Shown: positions 15,819-24,772 of the stretch, piece after piece | How positions within the stretch are numbered: position 1 is the stretch's first letter | Layout of the letters: the number at the start of each line of letters is the position of its first letter | Assembly: GCA_945787445.1 (NCBI GenBank) | Contig: CALZHT010000029.1 | Location: 1 to 32,164, forward strand | Origin: an uncultured Desulfobulbaceae bacterium | Lineage (GTDB): Bacteria; Desulfobacterota; Desulfobulbia; Desulfobulbales; CALZHT01 | DNA: 32,164 bases | Direction of reading: 5' to 3' | Notes under the pieces: generated by a model | Told to the model about the DNA's origin: nothing | Seen by the model: the letters and a program-made list of their open reading frames with translations, nothing else | Databases searched by the model: none | Translations under genes and position numbers: made by a program

Positions 15819-16265
15819 TTATCTTTTTTCTTCCTCACATTTCTTTTCCCGGTCCGGCACTTTAGCAAGCGCTGCTAGTTCCTCGGCAAGCAAATCGAGT
15901 AGATCATCTACGGTCAGGATACCCTCAAGACCACCATCATCGTTGACCACCGGTACGCGTCTTACCCCTCCACTCCGCATGTGCTGGATAGTATCCCATA
16001 TTCCGTCATGCTCCCTGGCCGTGATCAGATCGAAACTCATGACATCACCTGCTGTGAGCCCATCAAGTGCTACCTCGCAGGCGATCAATTCCACTACAAG
16101 GTCACGATCGGTGATAATTCCAATCGGCCTGGGTGGATCGGATTCGGAATCAACCACTATTACGTCGCCGACATGGTGTTGCCGCATAAGTTGGGCCACC
16201 TTGACAATACCGGTGGTTTTTTCGGTTATCACTACCTCACGATTACAAAACTCTCCTACCGACAT
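15819..16265 (-). CDS. Two-CBS-domain protein
   Basis: This 148-residue protein consists of a tandem CBS pair: VAQLMRQHHVGDVIVVD with PIGIITDRDLVVELIA, and TIQHMRSGGVRRVPVVN with LEGILTVDDLLDLLAEEL. Such pairs sense adenine nucleotides or related ligands and usually regulate a partner; stand-alone versions are common and mostly uncharacterised. ATG 16265 is chosen because AGGGAG lies seven bases upstream, while the TTG at 16295 has no such site. It lies downstream of the PfkB and pyruvate kinase genes on the same strand but 172 bases away, so co-transcription is possible rather than certain. Confidence 0.88.
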   Translation of the reverse strand: MSVGEFCNREVVITEKTTGIVKVAQLMRQHHVGDVIVVDSESDPPRPIGIITDRDLVVELIACEVALDGLTAGDVMSFDLITAREHDGIWDTIQHMRSGGVRRVPVVNDDGGLEGILTVDDLLDLLAEELAALAKVPDREKKCEEEKR

Positions 16266-16437
16266 AAATCCACTCCCTGGCTGATTATTTTCCAATTTTC
16301 ATATTACTCTGCCTGCTTTGGACCAGACTTCTCTTGTATTGGCATGCGCATGGAACCTTTTCCTTCATCCTTCATGCAGGAAGCATGGCATAGGTCATTA
16401 ACGGCGGAGGCTCCCTTAGTTCTCCGCAGATACTCGA

Positions 16438-17364
16438 TCAAAGCTCTTGCAGGATGACCTGCGGCACAAGGTTTTCAAAGTCATCCTTTTGGCATAAGGC
16501 GGTACCTGGCCGCATTATCGTTGCCGTTCCTGCCGCAACTGCCCAGGCAAGGGACTCTTTCATGCTTTTCCCTAAAACCTGGCCATAAATAAAACCGGCT
16601 ACTGCAGAATCACCGGCGCCAATGGTATTTACTGCCTCCACCTTTGGCGGTGAAGCAATGTATTGCACTCCTTCACCAACCAGCATCATGCCTCTGACCC
16701 CCATGGAAACGAGAACTATTTCAATACCTTCTTCCTGCAATCTGCGGGCAGAGCTTACGATTTCGTCTATGGTTTCGAGCGTTACACCTTGCAGGCGAGA
16801 TAATTCATGGACATTAGGCTTTATAATGTCGGGAAGGCCGAGCATGCCTACCCTGAGGGCTTCCCCGTCAGTATCGAGTACTGCCTTTGCACCGTTGCTT
16901 TTTACGATTTCGATAATCTTTCGATAAATTTCCGGATTGACGCCGGGCGGCAAACTGCCGCTTAATATAACCATCTCCGGCGTATCAAGTATTTCCACCT
17001 TGCGTATCACCTGCATCAATTCATAAGCTTTAATTTCAGGCCCTCTGGCATTGAAAAGGGTTTGGCTGCCGGAATCGATTTCATTGATAATGATGTTTGT
17101 CCGCGTTCCTCCGGATATTCTCACAAAATCACAGGCAATACCCTGGTTAACCAATAATCCTTCAAGTTCTTCACCGGCAAAGCCGCCAACAAAACCGAGA
17201 GCCTTGTTGTTGACCCCAAATCTTGTCAGGACCTTGGAGACATCCACCCCTTTACCGCCCGCATATACTTGCTCCTTTTCAATGCGGTTGCAATCGTCAG
17301 TACAGATGGACTTGACCCAGATCGTCCTATCCAGGGCAGTGTTGAGTGTTATCGTATAAATCAT
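16438..17364 (-). CDS. PfkB-family sugar kinase, 1-phosphofructokinase type
   Basis: This 308-residue kinase is of the FruK/LacC/PfkB branch. It opens with MIYTITLNTALDRTIWV, carries the substrate-binding GGKGVDVSKVLTRFGV with LGFVGGFAGEELEGLL, the SGSLPPGVNPEIY segment, and the ATP/anion-hole motif VNTIGAGDSAVAGFIYG with its catalytic aspartate. The likely reaction is ATP-dependent phosphorylation of fructose 1-phosphate or fructose 6-phosphate; the substrate cannot be fixed from motifs. AAGGAG lies six bases before the ATG, and the gene follows pyruvate kinase by 19 bases, so the two glycolytic kinases form an operon. No phosphotransferase system genes are nearby, which slightly favours fructose 6-phosphate or tagatose 6-phosphate. 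Confidence 0.85.
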   Translation of the reverse strand: MIYTITLNTALDRTIWVKSICTDDCNRIEKEQVYAGGKGVDVSKVLTRFGVNNKALGFVGGFAGEELEGLLVNQGIACDFVRISGGTRTNIIINEIDSGSQTLFNARGPEIKAYELMQVIRKVEILDTPEMVILSGSLPPGVNPEIYRKIIEIVKSNGAKAVLDTDGEALRVGMLGLPDIIKPNVHELSRLQGVTLETIDEIVSSARRLQEEGIEIVLVSMGVRGMMLVGEGVQYIASPPKVEAVNTIGAGDSAVAGFIYGQVLGKSMKESLAWAVAAGTATIMRPGTALCQKDDFENLVPQVILQEL

Positions 17365-17383
17365 CTCTTTCTCCTTGGAACTC

Positions 17384-18820
17384 TTATAATCCTCTGAGCA
17401 TTGCCTGCATGCGATCGAATGATTGGCGGTCCATGAGCTGGATCTGGTTGGTCGTACCGCTCAGATTGGAATGGTGCCCGATTGTTATGATATATGTGTC
17501 TTCTTCATTGATAAAACCGGCCTGCCGCGCATGTTTGACAAAGAGCGATATGGCCTTGTCGCTGTTTACATGGGATATTTCGACAAAAAAGGGCTCAATT
17601 CCCCAGACCAGGGCAAGCCGCCGGTATGTTCTGTTATTGCTTGTCGTGGCAACAACCCTGGTTTCTGGGCGGTGCCGCGCTATCATCTGGGCCGATAATC
17701 CTGAATGGGTAAAACAGATGATACCGCCTGAGTTACTGCTCTGCGAGAGGCTCGTTGCCGATGCGGCAATGGCCGCGCGGGAACCTGCTATATGGAATAG
17801 ATCCCGGTTCCATGGATAGATGGCTTCGGTTTCTTTGATAGTTGCATCCAGGACCTTAATCGCCTGTTTTGGAAAACTTCCCACCGCAGTTTCGTCGGAA
17901 AGCATGACCGCGTCGGTACCGTCCAAAACAGCATTGGCTACATCGGAGACCTCGGCCCGGGTGGGATAGGGTGAAGAAAGCATGGAGGTGAGCATCTGCG
18001 TGGCGGTAATAACCGGGATTCCACGATTACATGCATCTTGGATGATTTTTTTCTGGATTACCGGCACTTTGTGAACTCCAAGCTCGACCCCGAGATCACC
18101 TCTGGCCACCATGATGCCGTCGGCTACCGACATAATCTCATCAAGGTGGTCAAGAGCGGCGGCCTTTTCTATTTTGGCAATAAGAGGAATATCGCTTCCT
18201 GCTCCCGAAATAATATCCTTGGCCCTGATTATATCATCGGCTGTCTGGACAAAGGAAAGCGCGATGTAGTCCACCTCCAGCTCAATGCCGAAGGCAATAT
18301 CAGCTCTATCCTTGTCGGTGATTGCGTCAATTTGCAGATCGGTTAAGGGGAAATTGACCCCTTTCCGAGAAGAGAGCTGACCGCCGACCAACACCTGGAC
18401 AATGACACAATCTGCTTTCTTTTCCAGGACCTCCGTGCGGATGGCGCCATCGGCAAAGTAGATAGAGTTGCCGCACTCAAGGGTTTTCAGGACTTCCGAG
18501 TGGTTGATTGTGATTTCAAAATCCTTGCCATCAGTTTTTTCAGGGTATATGGACAGCCGGTCACCAGCTTCGAGCTGCATAATTCCGTCAATATGGCCCA
18601 CGCGTATCTTGGGACCCGAAATATCCTGCAGCACGGCAATGGGTACATCTAGGCGTCCGGCAATGGCCCTGATGCGCTTGATCAAGATGCGGTGATACTC
18701 ATGATCGCCATGGGAAAAATTCAGGCGGAAAACATTGACACCGAGAGAAATCAACTTTTCGATCATCTCCCGTTTTTCGCTGGCAGGCCCGAGTGTTGCT
18801 ATGATTTTAGTTTTCCGCAT
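17384..18820 (-). CDS. pyk: Pyruvate kinase
   Basis: This 478-residue protein has the normal length. It converts phosphoenolpyruvate and ADP to pyruvate and ATP. Signatures in order are RKTKIIATLGPASEK, GVNVFRLNFSHGDH, LQDISGPKIRVG, the PROSITE-type LIAKIEKAAALDHLDEI, GIMVARGDLGVELG, ITATQMLTSML and AVMLSDETAVGSFP, then a C-terminal allosteric-type domain with CFTHSGLSAQMIARHRPETR. The frame is open further upstream, but ATG 18820 has GGGGAGGG ahead of it and gives the expected N-terminus. The GET to DET change in the SGETA motif is seen in other pyruvate kinases as I recall. It heads the operon with the PfkB kinase. Confidence 0.95.
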   Translation of the reverse strand: MRKTKIIATLGPASEKREMIEKLISLGVNVFRLNFSHGDHEYHRILIKRIRAIAGRLDVPIAVLQDISGPKIRVGHIDGIMQLEAGDRLSIYPEKTDGKDFEITINHSEVLKTLECGNSIYFADGAIRTEVLEKKADCVIVQVLVGGQLSSRKGVNFPLTDLQIDAITDKDRADIAFGIELEVDYIALSFVQTADDIIRAKDIISGAGSDIPLIAKIEKAAALDHLDEIMSVADGIMVARGDLGVELGVHKVPVIQKKIIQDACNRGIPVITATQMLTSMLSSPYPTRAEVSDVANAVLDGTDAVMLSDETAVGSFPKQAIKVLDATIKETEAIYPWNRDLFHIAGSRAAIAASATSLSQSSNSGGIICFTHSGLSAQMIARHRPETRVVATTSNNRTYRRLALVWGIEPFFVEISHVNSDKAISLFVKHARQAGFINEEDTYIITIGHHSNLSGTTNQIQLMDRQSFDRMQAMLRGL

Positions 18821-19271
18821 TGCATACCCTCCCCAGACAAAGATTGGAAGAGACTGATCACCGGGCAAGGCAACCACGTATAGCGTTTGCTCCGCCTTCT
18901 GTGAGCGGTTACAGGACCAAGCTTTCATTACCACTGTATATTGGAAAGAAAGCAAAGATCAACAGTGGTCGCAACTTTTTTTGTTTGTGCAGATTCTCAT
19001 GGCGGAATATCAAAACCATCTTTTAGTGAGGGATTATGGGGAGGACAACAGTGCCTGCAAGGTAATAATAACGGGATGGAGGTCCAGCAAAACCGATACC
19101 TGCCGGCCCCTATGCTGGATTGCTAGGAACGATTACCTGATCAGAATGTGGAGCAACCTCTCTTGGCGTAATAAGGCGAGGCAGGAGGAGGTCATTTGCT
19201 CCTGCCATCAAATGATAGTCGACTGATGGCAATGGACACCTATCCTTTGTGGCGCTAAGCAAAAACGCTGC
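18821..19271. other. Intergenic stretch, no convincing gene
   Basis: This 450-bp gap lies between the pyruvate kinase start and the end of the zinc-ribbon gene. It contains the candidate pyk promoter and a hairpin at 19180-19206 (GGCAGGA and TCCTGCC arms) without an adjacent T-run. Short frames here have no ribosome binding sites or recognisable similarity. Confidence 0.55.
18935..18962 (-). promoter_or_regulatory. Candidate sigma70-type promoter of the pyk-pfkB operon
   Basis: Read on the minus strand: TTGATC (18962-18957), 16 bases, then TATACA (18940-18935), about 115 bases before the pyk start codon. Four of six bases match each consensus box. This is by eye only. Confidence 0.35.
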
Positions 19272-20501
19272 TCAGTTTGCCAGCATATATCCTTTTTTGG
19301 CCATTGACCAATCAAGGAAAGCATCTACACCATTATATACAATAAGAAGAACTACTGCGGCTGCCATGGGCAGGATTTTGCCGTTGTTAAGGAACATAAG
19401 AAATGATTTGATGAGAACAACCCACATGGCAAGCGCGCCAAATATTTCAAGGGAACCAAGGAGGTGGTGGCCGAGATAGATGTCTCCCAACCCCGGTAGA
19501 ATCAGTGACCTGATCAATGCATGTGCTGGGCGTTTGAATTCGACCTCACAGGAAGGGCAATACTCAAGCCCTTGTTCCAGGGGAGAACAGCAGGAAGGAC
19601 AAAGATCCTCCAGAAGTCCTGTTGTTACCGTGGCTTCTTCCTGACCCAGTTTGCCTTGGATGAATTCAACCAACTCTGCCGAAATATACTTCTTCACATT
19701 CTTAAAAATCCTTTTCCGGCCCAGTTTGGTGATAAAAGTTATATTTCTGCCAAAAAAGCTTTGTTCGACCTCTTGAATTTCCGAATAATACATTTGAAAA
19801 TAGTAGTGCGTCGTCCGGGTGTTACGGCTGGAAATATTGCAGAATATTATGCGTCTTTCCGTGCAGATTATGGCGTAATTATTATACATTCGAGTAAAAA
19901 ATCCATAACCGAAAAATAATTCCAACGGATAATGGGCATATCCTTGCCCGATGCGGCAGACATATTCCTGAGCGTGCAATAATTGCTGGAGCTTAGGGGC
20001 TACTGCAGCTAATATTTTCATTTTAAACGTATTTTCGCGGGTTAAATAGTTCGGTTGCAGCGTTTCCCGGAAATGAATTCTTTTACTGAATACTTCTTGG
20101 TGTTGGGGAAAAGAGAGCTTTATCGTCTCAAGAATTTCAGCTGCAATGGTAGAGGAATCAGCGTCCTTGCGGGCTACCCTAACAGGGGCAACAAATGGTT
20201 CTTCAGGCTGCGACTCTTCAAATGGAAAATACATACCTATGCTGCCTTCCGGTTCCATACCCTCGGCATCATCCAAATTTTCCTCTGGCTCAGGACTTTC
20301 ATTGTAGAGCCCTTCCTCAGTTGCCGTTGTCTTCTCTGCCTCTATGCTCTTCATCAGATCCACAGGTGTTATTTCAGGAGCAGAGGGGGTGATGATGATA
20401 CTCTCGCCACACTTTGGACATTTTGTTTTCACATCTTTATCGCCGATCTTATCTTCCGGAAGGTCATAACTGGCATGACACTGTGAACAGTTGATTATCA
20501 T
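19272..20501 (-). CDS. Zinc-ribbon protein with PH-like domain and C-terminal membrane segments
   Basis: This 409-residue protein starts with an MJ0042-type zinc ribbon (C5, C8, C28, C31; INCSQCHASYDLPEDKI and TKCPKCGE). An acidic linker (40-110) and a helical stretch follow. Residues about 200-285 look like a bacterial PH-type beta domain (YAIICTERRIIFCNIS, then EIQEVEQSFFGRNITFITK). A second zinc ribbon has C301, C304, C315 and C318 (LCPSCCSPLEQGLEYCPSC). After it come two or three hydrophobic segments (LILPGLGDIYLGHHLLGSLE and AVVLLIVYNGVDAFLDW), reminiscent of TM2-type hairpins. The function is unknown; the design suggests a membrane-anchored sensor or scaffold. GAGGATAA precedes the ATG, and the frameshifted small gene ends 14 bases upstream. 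Confidence 0.72.
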   Translation of the reverse strand: MIINCSQCHASYDLPEDKIGDKDVKTKCPKCGESIIITPSAPEITPVDLMKSIEAEKTTATEEGLYNESPEPEENLDDAEGMEPEGSIGMYFPFEESQPEEPFVAPVRVARKDADSSTIAAEILETIKLSFPQHQEVFSKRIHFRETLQPNYLTRENTFKMKILAAVAPKLQQLLHAQEYVCRIGQGYAHYPLELFFGYGFFTRMYNNYAIICTERRIIFCNISSRNTRTTHYYFQMYYSEIQEVEQSFFGRNITFITKLGRKRIFKNVKKYISAELVEFIQGKLGQEEATVTTGLLEDLCPSCCSPLEQGLEYCPSCEVEFKRPAHALIRSLILPGLGDIYLGHHLLGSLEIFGALAMWVVLIKSFLMFLNNGKILPMAAAVVLLIVYNGVDAFLDWSMAKKGYMLAN

Positions 20502-20515
20502 AAGTTATCCTCTTT

Positions 20516-20756
20516 TCATCGCGTTTTCCATTGGCACACGGCCTGATCAATAAGAGGCAAATCGCCCCACCGCTCTCTTTTAACAATCGTGATATTGAAC
20601 CCTAATCTGCGCCTGTTCAGATAAAAACTGCCTGGTGCATAGGGAATCAGTGCTGGCTTTTTAGGAGTCTACAGGGTGACGGAGCAACATTTTTCCTTTT
20701 CCGGGAAACTGCTGCACAGGACAGTATTCGGCAAGATAAGTATCTTTCTGGTTCAT
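20516..20756 (-). pseudogene. Probable small gene broken by a one-base frameshift
   Basis: From ATG 20756, preceded by GAGAGGAG six bases upstream, codons read MNQKDTYLAEYCPVQQFPGK, then GKMLLRHPVDS and a TAA at 20661. One base out of frame the text continues as coding-like KKPALIPYAPGSFYLNRRR, then LGFNITIVKRERWGDLPLID and QAVCQWKTR, ending at TGA 20516-20518. Joined with a +1 shift, the product would be about 79 residues. The good ribosome binding site, the protein-like composition of both halves and the position 14 bases before the zinc-ribbon gene suggest a real gene in that operon. I do not recognise the family. The shift point (TCC TAA AAA) could be a mutation, a sequencing error or, less likely, programmed frameshifting. 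Confidence 0.5.
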
Positions 20757-20997
20757 ATGAAACTCCTCTCAAATAGGTGTTTGGGCGTCCGGCTGCAAGA
20801 AATTTCATTACTCACAAATATTTATTTTATCACATGTGGTGGCATGGATTTAAGAATAATTCTCAAGGAAAGATATTTTATGGAATTTTTTACGCCAAAA
20901 CAATGTATGAGAACAGGGCGGGGAAGAGATATGGTGGCTAACAAAAACTGAAAAAGATGGGAAAAATAAAAATTTACTGAGCAAGTGCTCCTGGGGA

Positions 20998-21197
20998 AAG
21001 TCGCAGACTTGGAGGATGCTGGAACAAGTTGTTTCCAATTCGGAAATTGACAATTTTGCGAAAGGTCAAGGAGATCAAGGAATTGCCCTAAAGGAATTCC
21101 TTTGGTCAGGTGGAGACCTACTCGAGTACGCCGCACAAGCAATTCCGCAGATCGACGCAGAGATTCCGAAAAAGGGGCGTTTCCGGATGGAAACTAG
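20998..21197. repeat. Palindromic element family B, long copy
   Basis: This 200-bp block shares most of its sequence with 25229-25405: AAGTCGCAGACTTGGAGGAT at the left, GAAAGGTCAAGGAGATCAAG in the middle, a GTAC-type palindrome (CTCGAG-TACG), and TTTCCGGATGGAAACTAG at the right. This copy has about 25 extra bases (21086-21110) that contain the palindrome AAAGGAATTCCTTT. Its right-end CTAG (21194-21197) supplies the TAG stop of the adjacent histidine kinase. The remainder of the gap 20757-20997 is AT-rich with no convincing gene. Confidence 0.82.
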
Positions 21198-23020
21198 CTA
21201 TGATCGGTTTGCTCATGCGCCATCGGAAAGGTTATAACGAATCGCGTAAAACCATCTCGGACATCAATATCCATATTGCCGTGATTGGCTAAGACAAACT
21301 TGGAAATAATATTCAACCCCCTTCCCTTTACTTCGGCCTGCCGGATATTTTCCAGTTGATCCGATGGGATCTCGCCGGTGTTTTCAACTGTAAATTTAAC
21401 ATTGTCTCCTTGTTTATGGCCGTAAATGGCAACGACGCCACCTTCTTCAGGCACGGCACGGGCTGCGTTGCCCAGGAGGTTATCCAAAATCCTTTCAAGA
21501 CCAAACCTGGGGCAAAACACATAGAGACCTTCTTCAATATCCGGCGCAACCAAGGTGACATGTTTCAACTTTGATGCAAATGCAACCTCCCCCAGTATAC
21601 GGTAACGCTGCCGGGCTATGGCGCTGAGGTTGAGAACTTCTTCGCGGCCGGCCCCCCCCATAGTTTGGGTCAGATCCTGCATGCGGGCGGCTTCTGATGA
21701 CATGATTTCAAGATAGGAGGCAAGTTTCGGCCGAATCTCTTCAAAATTTTCTTGTTCCAGAAGATTTAGGGCCCGATTGGCAAACCCTGCCAGAGCAATG
21801 GCCGGGTTTTTTATATCGTGGAGGACATCGTCAAGAAATTCCAGTTTGGAAGCTTTCATGATTTCCTTGCCGAAAAAAGTTAACAATTCCACCTCTTCTT
21901 CGGTAAAGGCTTTGCGCTGTCTGGATGCATAAAAGATCAGCAAGTGCCGGACCTGGTCGACGACTTTCAAGGGTACGAGAAGAATGGAATGGATATGATG
22001 CTCTGATACAAGTTCATGGAGCCGGTCGCTGATCAATGGACTTTTGATAGGGTCCTTGATGAGGACATAAGAGGAAGTGATTCGCTCATAATCCCTGTCT
22101 CCGAGCGGTTGTTCGCCGGCAATGGCGGTCTGGAAATACGGGTGGTGCGCTACCGTAAAGCTATAATTGGCCTTATGATAAGTAATATCAGGCGGATAAG
22201 AGGCCTCCAGATGAATGTGTTGCTGGTCATCTGATACGGTAAACAGGGAGCAGCCCTGTACTTCAAGCATTTCATCAAGTTCAGGAATAAGCAGGATAAA
22301 GAGATCTTTGAGCTTGATTCCTTCGCGGCGGCTGAGCTTGAAGAAAATGTTATCAACAATGGTCTCCTTGCGGCGGTTGAGTTTCTGCAGATCCAGGATC
22401 TTTTTTTTCGCCAGCACAAAGCTAATGCGCCGGGCCATAAGTTCCGCCAGAATAATTTCTAAATTATCAAACTTTTTGTCCTCTTCGCGGTAATAGATCT
22501 GCATGGTTCCAAGCAGGTTCTGGCCGGTGGATACTAAGGGCACAGGAGTAAAGAGCGGCACAGCCAGGAGAGAGTTAAAACCACGTACTTTGACGATGTT
22601 TTTATCTTTAAAAAGAGGGTGTTTGAGGATATTAGGCACTGCCATGGCCTGTTTTTGCTTAACTACCTGACCGGCAATGGATTCATTGAGGGGAATAGCG
22701 GCATGACGACTGTAATCAGGTACACCATAGGCGCCGAAACTCGACATGTGCATGGACACTGAATCAATAATTCTTATGGTGGCGGCATCGGCCTCCAGGT
22801 ATTGCACAATCCGCTTGGCAGCAATTTCAAGGATTTTTCGCGTCGGATTATCCGGGTCAATGGCCATGATATCTTCAGTTTCATTGATAACCGAGGAAAG
22901 AAACCAGGCCTGGTATTCGCTTTCAAGGGCTTTGGTCAGTTCCTTTTGTTGGGCGTTGGAAAGCATTTTTTCATGGAACAGATGGTATCGGCTAAAGAAC
23001 TCTTCCAGCTTTTTTTCCAT
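21194..23020 (-). CDS. GAF-GAF sensor histidine kinase
   Basis: This 608-residue kinase has no transmembrane segment and is probably cytoplasmic. Residues about 60-205 form a GAF domain (AADAATIRIID-type text, AIPLNESIAGQVV, GFNSLLAVPLFTP), and about 235-385 a second one (GCSLFTVSDD, HIHSILLVPLKVV). The dimerisation/phosphoacceptor helix contains LDDVLHDIKNPAIAL with H401. The ATPase domain shows the N box LLGNAARAVPEEGG and a G box around VKGRGLNIISK. It phosphorylates itself in response to a small ligand or redox signal; no response regulator gene is adjacent. CAGGAG lies nine bases before the ATG. Its stop codon lies in the CTAG of the repeat at 20998-21197. Confidence 0.9.
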   Translation of the reverse strand: MEKKLEEFFSRYHLFHEKMLSNAQQKELTKALESEYQAWFLSSVINETEDIMAIDPDNPTRKILEIAAKRIVQYLEADAATIRIIDSVSMHMSSFGAYGVPDYSRHAAIPLNESIAGQVVKQKQAMAVPNILKHPLFKDKNIVKVRGFNSLLAVPLFTPVPLVSTGQNLLGTMQIYYREEDKKFDNLEIILAELMARRISFVLAKKKILDLQKLNRRKETIVDNIFFKLSRREGIKLKDLFILLIPELDEMLEVQGCSLFTVSDDQQHIHLEASYPPDITYHKANYSFTVAHHPYFQTAIAGEQPLGDRDYERITSSYVLIKDPIKSPLISDRLHELVSEHHIHSILLVPLKVVDQVRHLLIFYASRQRKAFTEEEVELLTFFGKEIMKASKLEFLDDVLHDIKNPAIALAGFANRALNLLEQENFEEIRPKLASYLEIMSSEAARMQDLTQTMGGAGREEVLNLSAIARQRYRILGEVAFASKLKHVTLVAPDIEEGLYVFCPRFGLERILDNLLGNAARAVPEEGGVVAIYGHKQGDNVKFTVENTGEIPSDQLENIRQAEVKGRGLNIISKFVLANHGNMDIDVRDGFTRFVITFPMAHEQTDHS

Positions 23021-23409
23021 GTCATGCTCCTGACTGTCTATATAGTAAATTAATTTTTTGAGATATGGATTGGATTGTATATTTTGATGGTAATGAATGG
23101 AAATTCAGGAGTCAAGCAGTATGGATCGGAGCGGCTATTGAAGCACCCGCCGTTGCTTGGGCAGACAATCTTTTTGCGCACCCTGGGGGTGTAGACGTTC
23201 GCTGATCGGATGCAATCCCGTGGATTATTGACTTGACAACCGCCACTAATGGAAAGATTTTGATAAATATGGATCTTTTAAGAAATGCAGGGGAAAGGTA
23301 AAGGGGGAGGACCAGGGGATTCGCTCTTTTTTACAGGGCAATTCATTGTTCTTCGATATTAGCCATTGATCAAATAGTAGAAAGTGCTCTCTCAGTAGAG
23401 GTGGCGGTG
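23021..23409. other. Divergent intergenic region, no gene seen
   Basis: This 389-bp stretch separates the start of the histidine kinase gene from the start of the Vgb-like gene, so it should hold promoters for both. TTGACA near 23233-23238 is a possible -35 box, but no well-spaced -10 follows. No coding-like frame was found. Confidence 0.5.
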
Positions 23410-24405
23410 ATGAAAAAACTCATATGGGTGGTACTTTGTTTCTGTTTTACACTGTTTCTGCGAGATGCGGTAGCAGGGGGCGGGAGCGTCCAAATCAGAG
23501 AATGGCAGGTGCCCTGGAAATTTTCGCGCCCCAGGGACCCTTATGTTGACCAGAACGGCTTAGTCTGGTTCGTGGGACAACTTGGCGACTATGTAGCCTA
23601 CCTGAATCCGCAAAGCGGTAAATTCAAGCGCTTTGAGCTGGAAAAGGAAACAGGGCCCCACAACCTGATTGTCGATAAGCAAGGAAAAGTTTGGTATGCG
23701 GGTAACCGTGCCGCCCATATTGGTTTGCTGGATCCGGACAAGGGGGGCGTCATTAAAAAATACCCAATGGTTCTGCGCGATGCCCATGACCCCCACACCT
23801 TGGTTTTAGACAAGGCAGGAGATATCTGGTTTACCGTGCAGGGAGGTAACTTTATCGGCCGCCTCGAGGTGTCTTCCGGCGAGATGCAGGTGTTGGCCGT
23901 TCCCACCAAAAGGGCGCGGCCTTATGGAATTGTCGTCAGCGGGGCCGGTGATATCTGGTTTACCGAGTTTGGCAGCCACAAACTGGGCTGGATAGATAGA
24001 GACAGCATGTCCATAAAAGAGGTGGTACTGCCCCGCAAAGGTGCCCGGCCCCGCCGCCTGGCTGCTACGTCCGACAGCAATATCTGGTATGTGGATTACC
24101 GGAAAGGATATCTTGGTAAGTATGATGTCGCTCAAGAGAAATTCTCCGAGTGGCAAGTACCTGGTGGTAAAAATGCTCATCCTTACGGCATGGCCGCCGA
24201 CGATAAGGACCGCCTCTGGTTTGTGGAAACAGACCCGGCTCCCAATCGTCTGGTCGGCTTTGATCCGAAAACAGCCTCATTTTTCAGTATAACGGAAATA
24301 CCCAGCGGTGGCGGCTCTATCCGGCACATGTTCTATGATACGAAAAGGAGCCAAATCTGGTTCGGCACAGACACCAACACCATTGGTCGAATAAATGTGC
24401 CCTGA
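23410..24405 (+). CDS. Secreted Vgb/virginiamycin B lyase-like beta-propeller protein
   Basis: This 331-residue protein has a cleavable signal (MKKLIWVVLCFCFTLFLRDA, then VAG). The mature part has six or seven repeats of about 42 residues with the pattern (D/G)xxGxxWFxxxxxxxIGxLDPxxG, such as DQNGLVWFVGQLGDYV, DKQGKVWYAG, DKAGDIWFTVQGGNFIGRL and GAGDIWFTEFGSHKLGWID. This is the streptogramin B lyase (Vgb) family fold. Most members are not antibiotic lyases; many are periplasmic propellers of unknown use, so a resistance role is not claimed. ATG 23410 is chosen with AGAGG nine bases upstream; the ORF could start at GTG 23401. It is monocistronic. Confidence 0.85.
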   Translation: MKKLIWVVLCFCFTLFLRDAVAGGGSVQIREWQVPWKFSRPRDPYVDQNGLVWFVGQLGDYVAYLNPQSGKFKRFELEKETGPHNLIVDKQGKVWYAGNRAAHIGLLDPDKGGVIKKYPMVLRDAHDPHTLVLDKAGDIWFTVQGGNFIGRLEVSSGEMQVLAVPTKRARPYGIVVSGAGDIWFTEFGSHKLGWIDRDSMSIKEVVLPRKGARPRRLAATSDSNIWYVDYRKGYLGKYDVAQEKFSEWQVPGGKNAHPYGMAADDKDRLWFVETDPAPNRLVGFDPKTASFFSITEIPSGGGSIRHMFYDTKRSQIWFGTDTNTIGRINVP

Positions 24406-24772
24406 ACAGCCTGAAATGATCTTAACTTTAGGCACTTTTTACTAAAAAATATGGCAAAGACAATCACGGAAAAGATACTCATTGGTACCTTTGTGGCGGG
24501 ATTTACCATGATCTGCGCACGGGGTGTCAGGCTGGCTCTTGTCGGCTTGCATCTCGGCTGGCGAAGGATTCAAAAAAGAGAAAAATCTGCCGGGACTTCC
24601 GATCCACCTTAACGTAACCTATCACGGGGAATGCTACTCAGGCTTGAACTTCCCCCAACCTGTAAGCAATTTCAAGGCGGGGCAAATGCGCGAAAGAGAC
24701 CTGTTCGCTATACATCAGTATGCGAACAGGCCGATGACAAAGCAGATGCCGTGCCTTGTGGTCGCTGACATC
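24406..24772. other. Intergenic stretch with a hairpin at 24700-24730
   Basis: This 367-bp gap is between the convergent Vgb-like and orphan genes. CCTGTTCGC and GCGAACAGG arms form a stable stem-loop at 24700-24730, possibly ending transcription of the minus-strand gene, though no T-run follows. A 53-codon plus-strand frame at 24451-24612 begins MAKTITEKIL, like LeuC/aconitase N-termini, then diverges; it has no ribosome binding site. Confidence 0.5.

Noticed and set aside
23410-24405. Antibiotic resistance by streptogramin B lyase activity
   Set aside because: The propeller family match does not show lyase activity; it has an export signal and most secreted members of this fold are not resistance enzymes.
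24451-24612. 53-codon frame beginning MAKTITEKIL, like the N-terminus of LeuC or aconitase
   Set aside because: Only ten residues resemble the family, the rest does not, and there is no ribosome binding site. Chance or a very small remnant; not enough to annotate.
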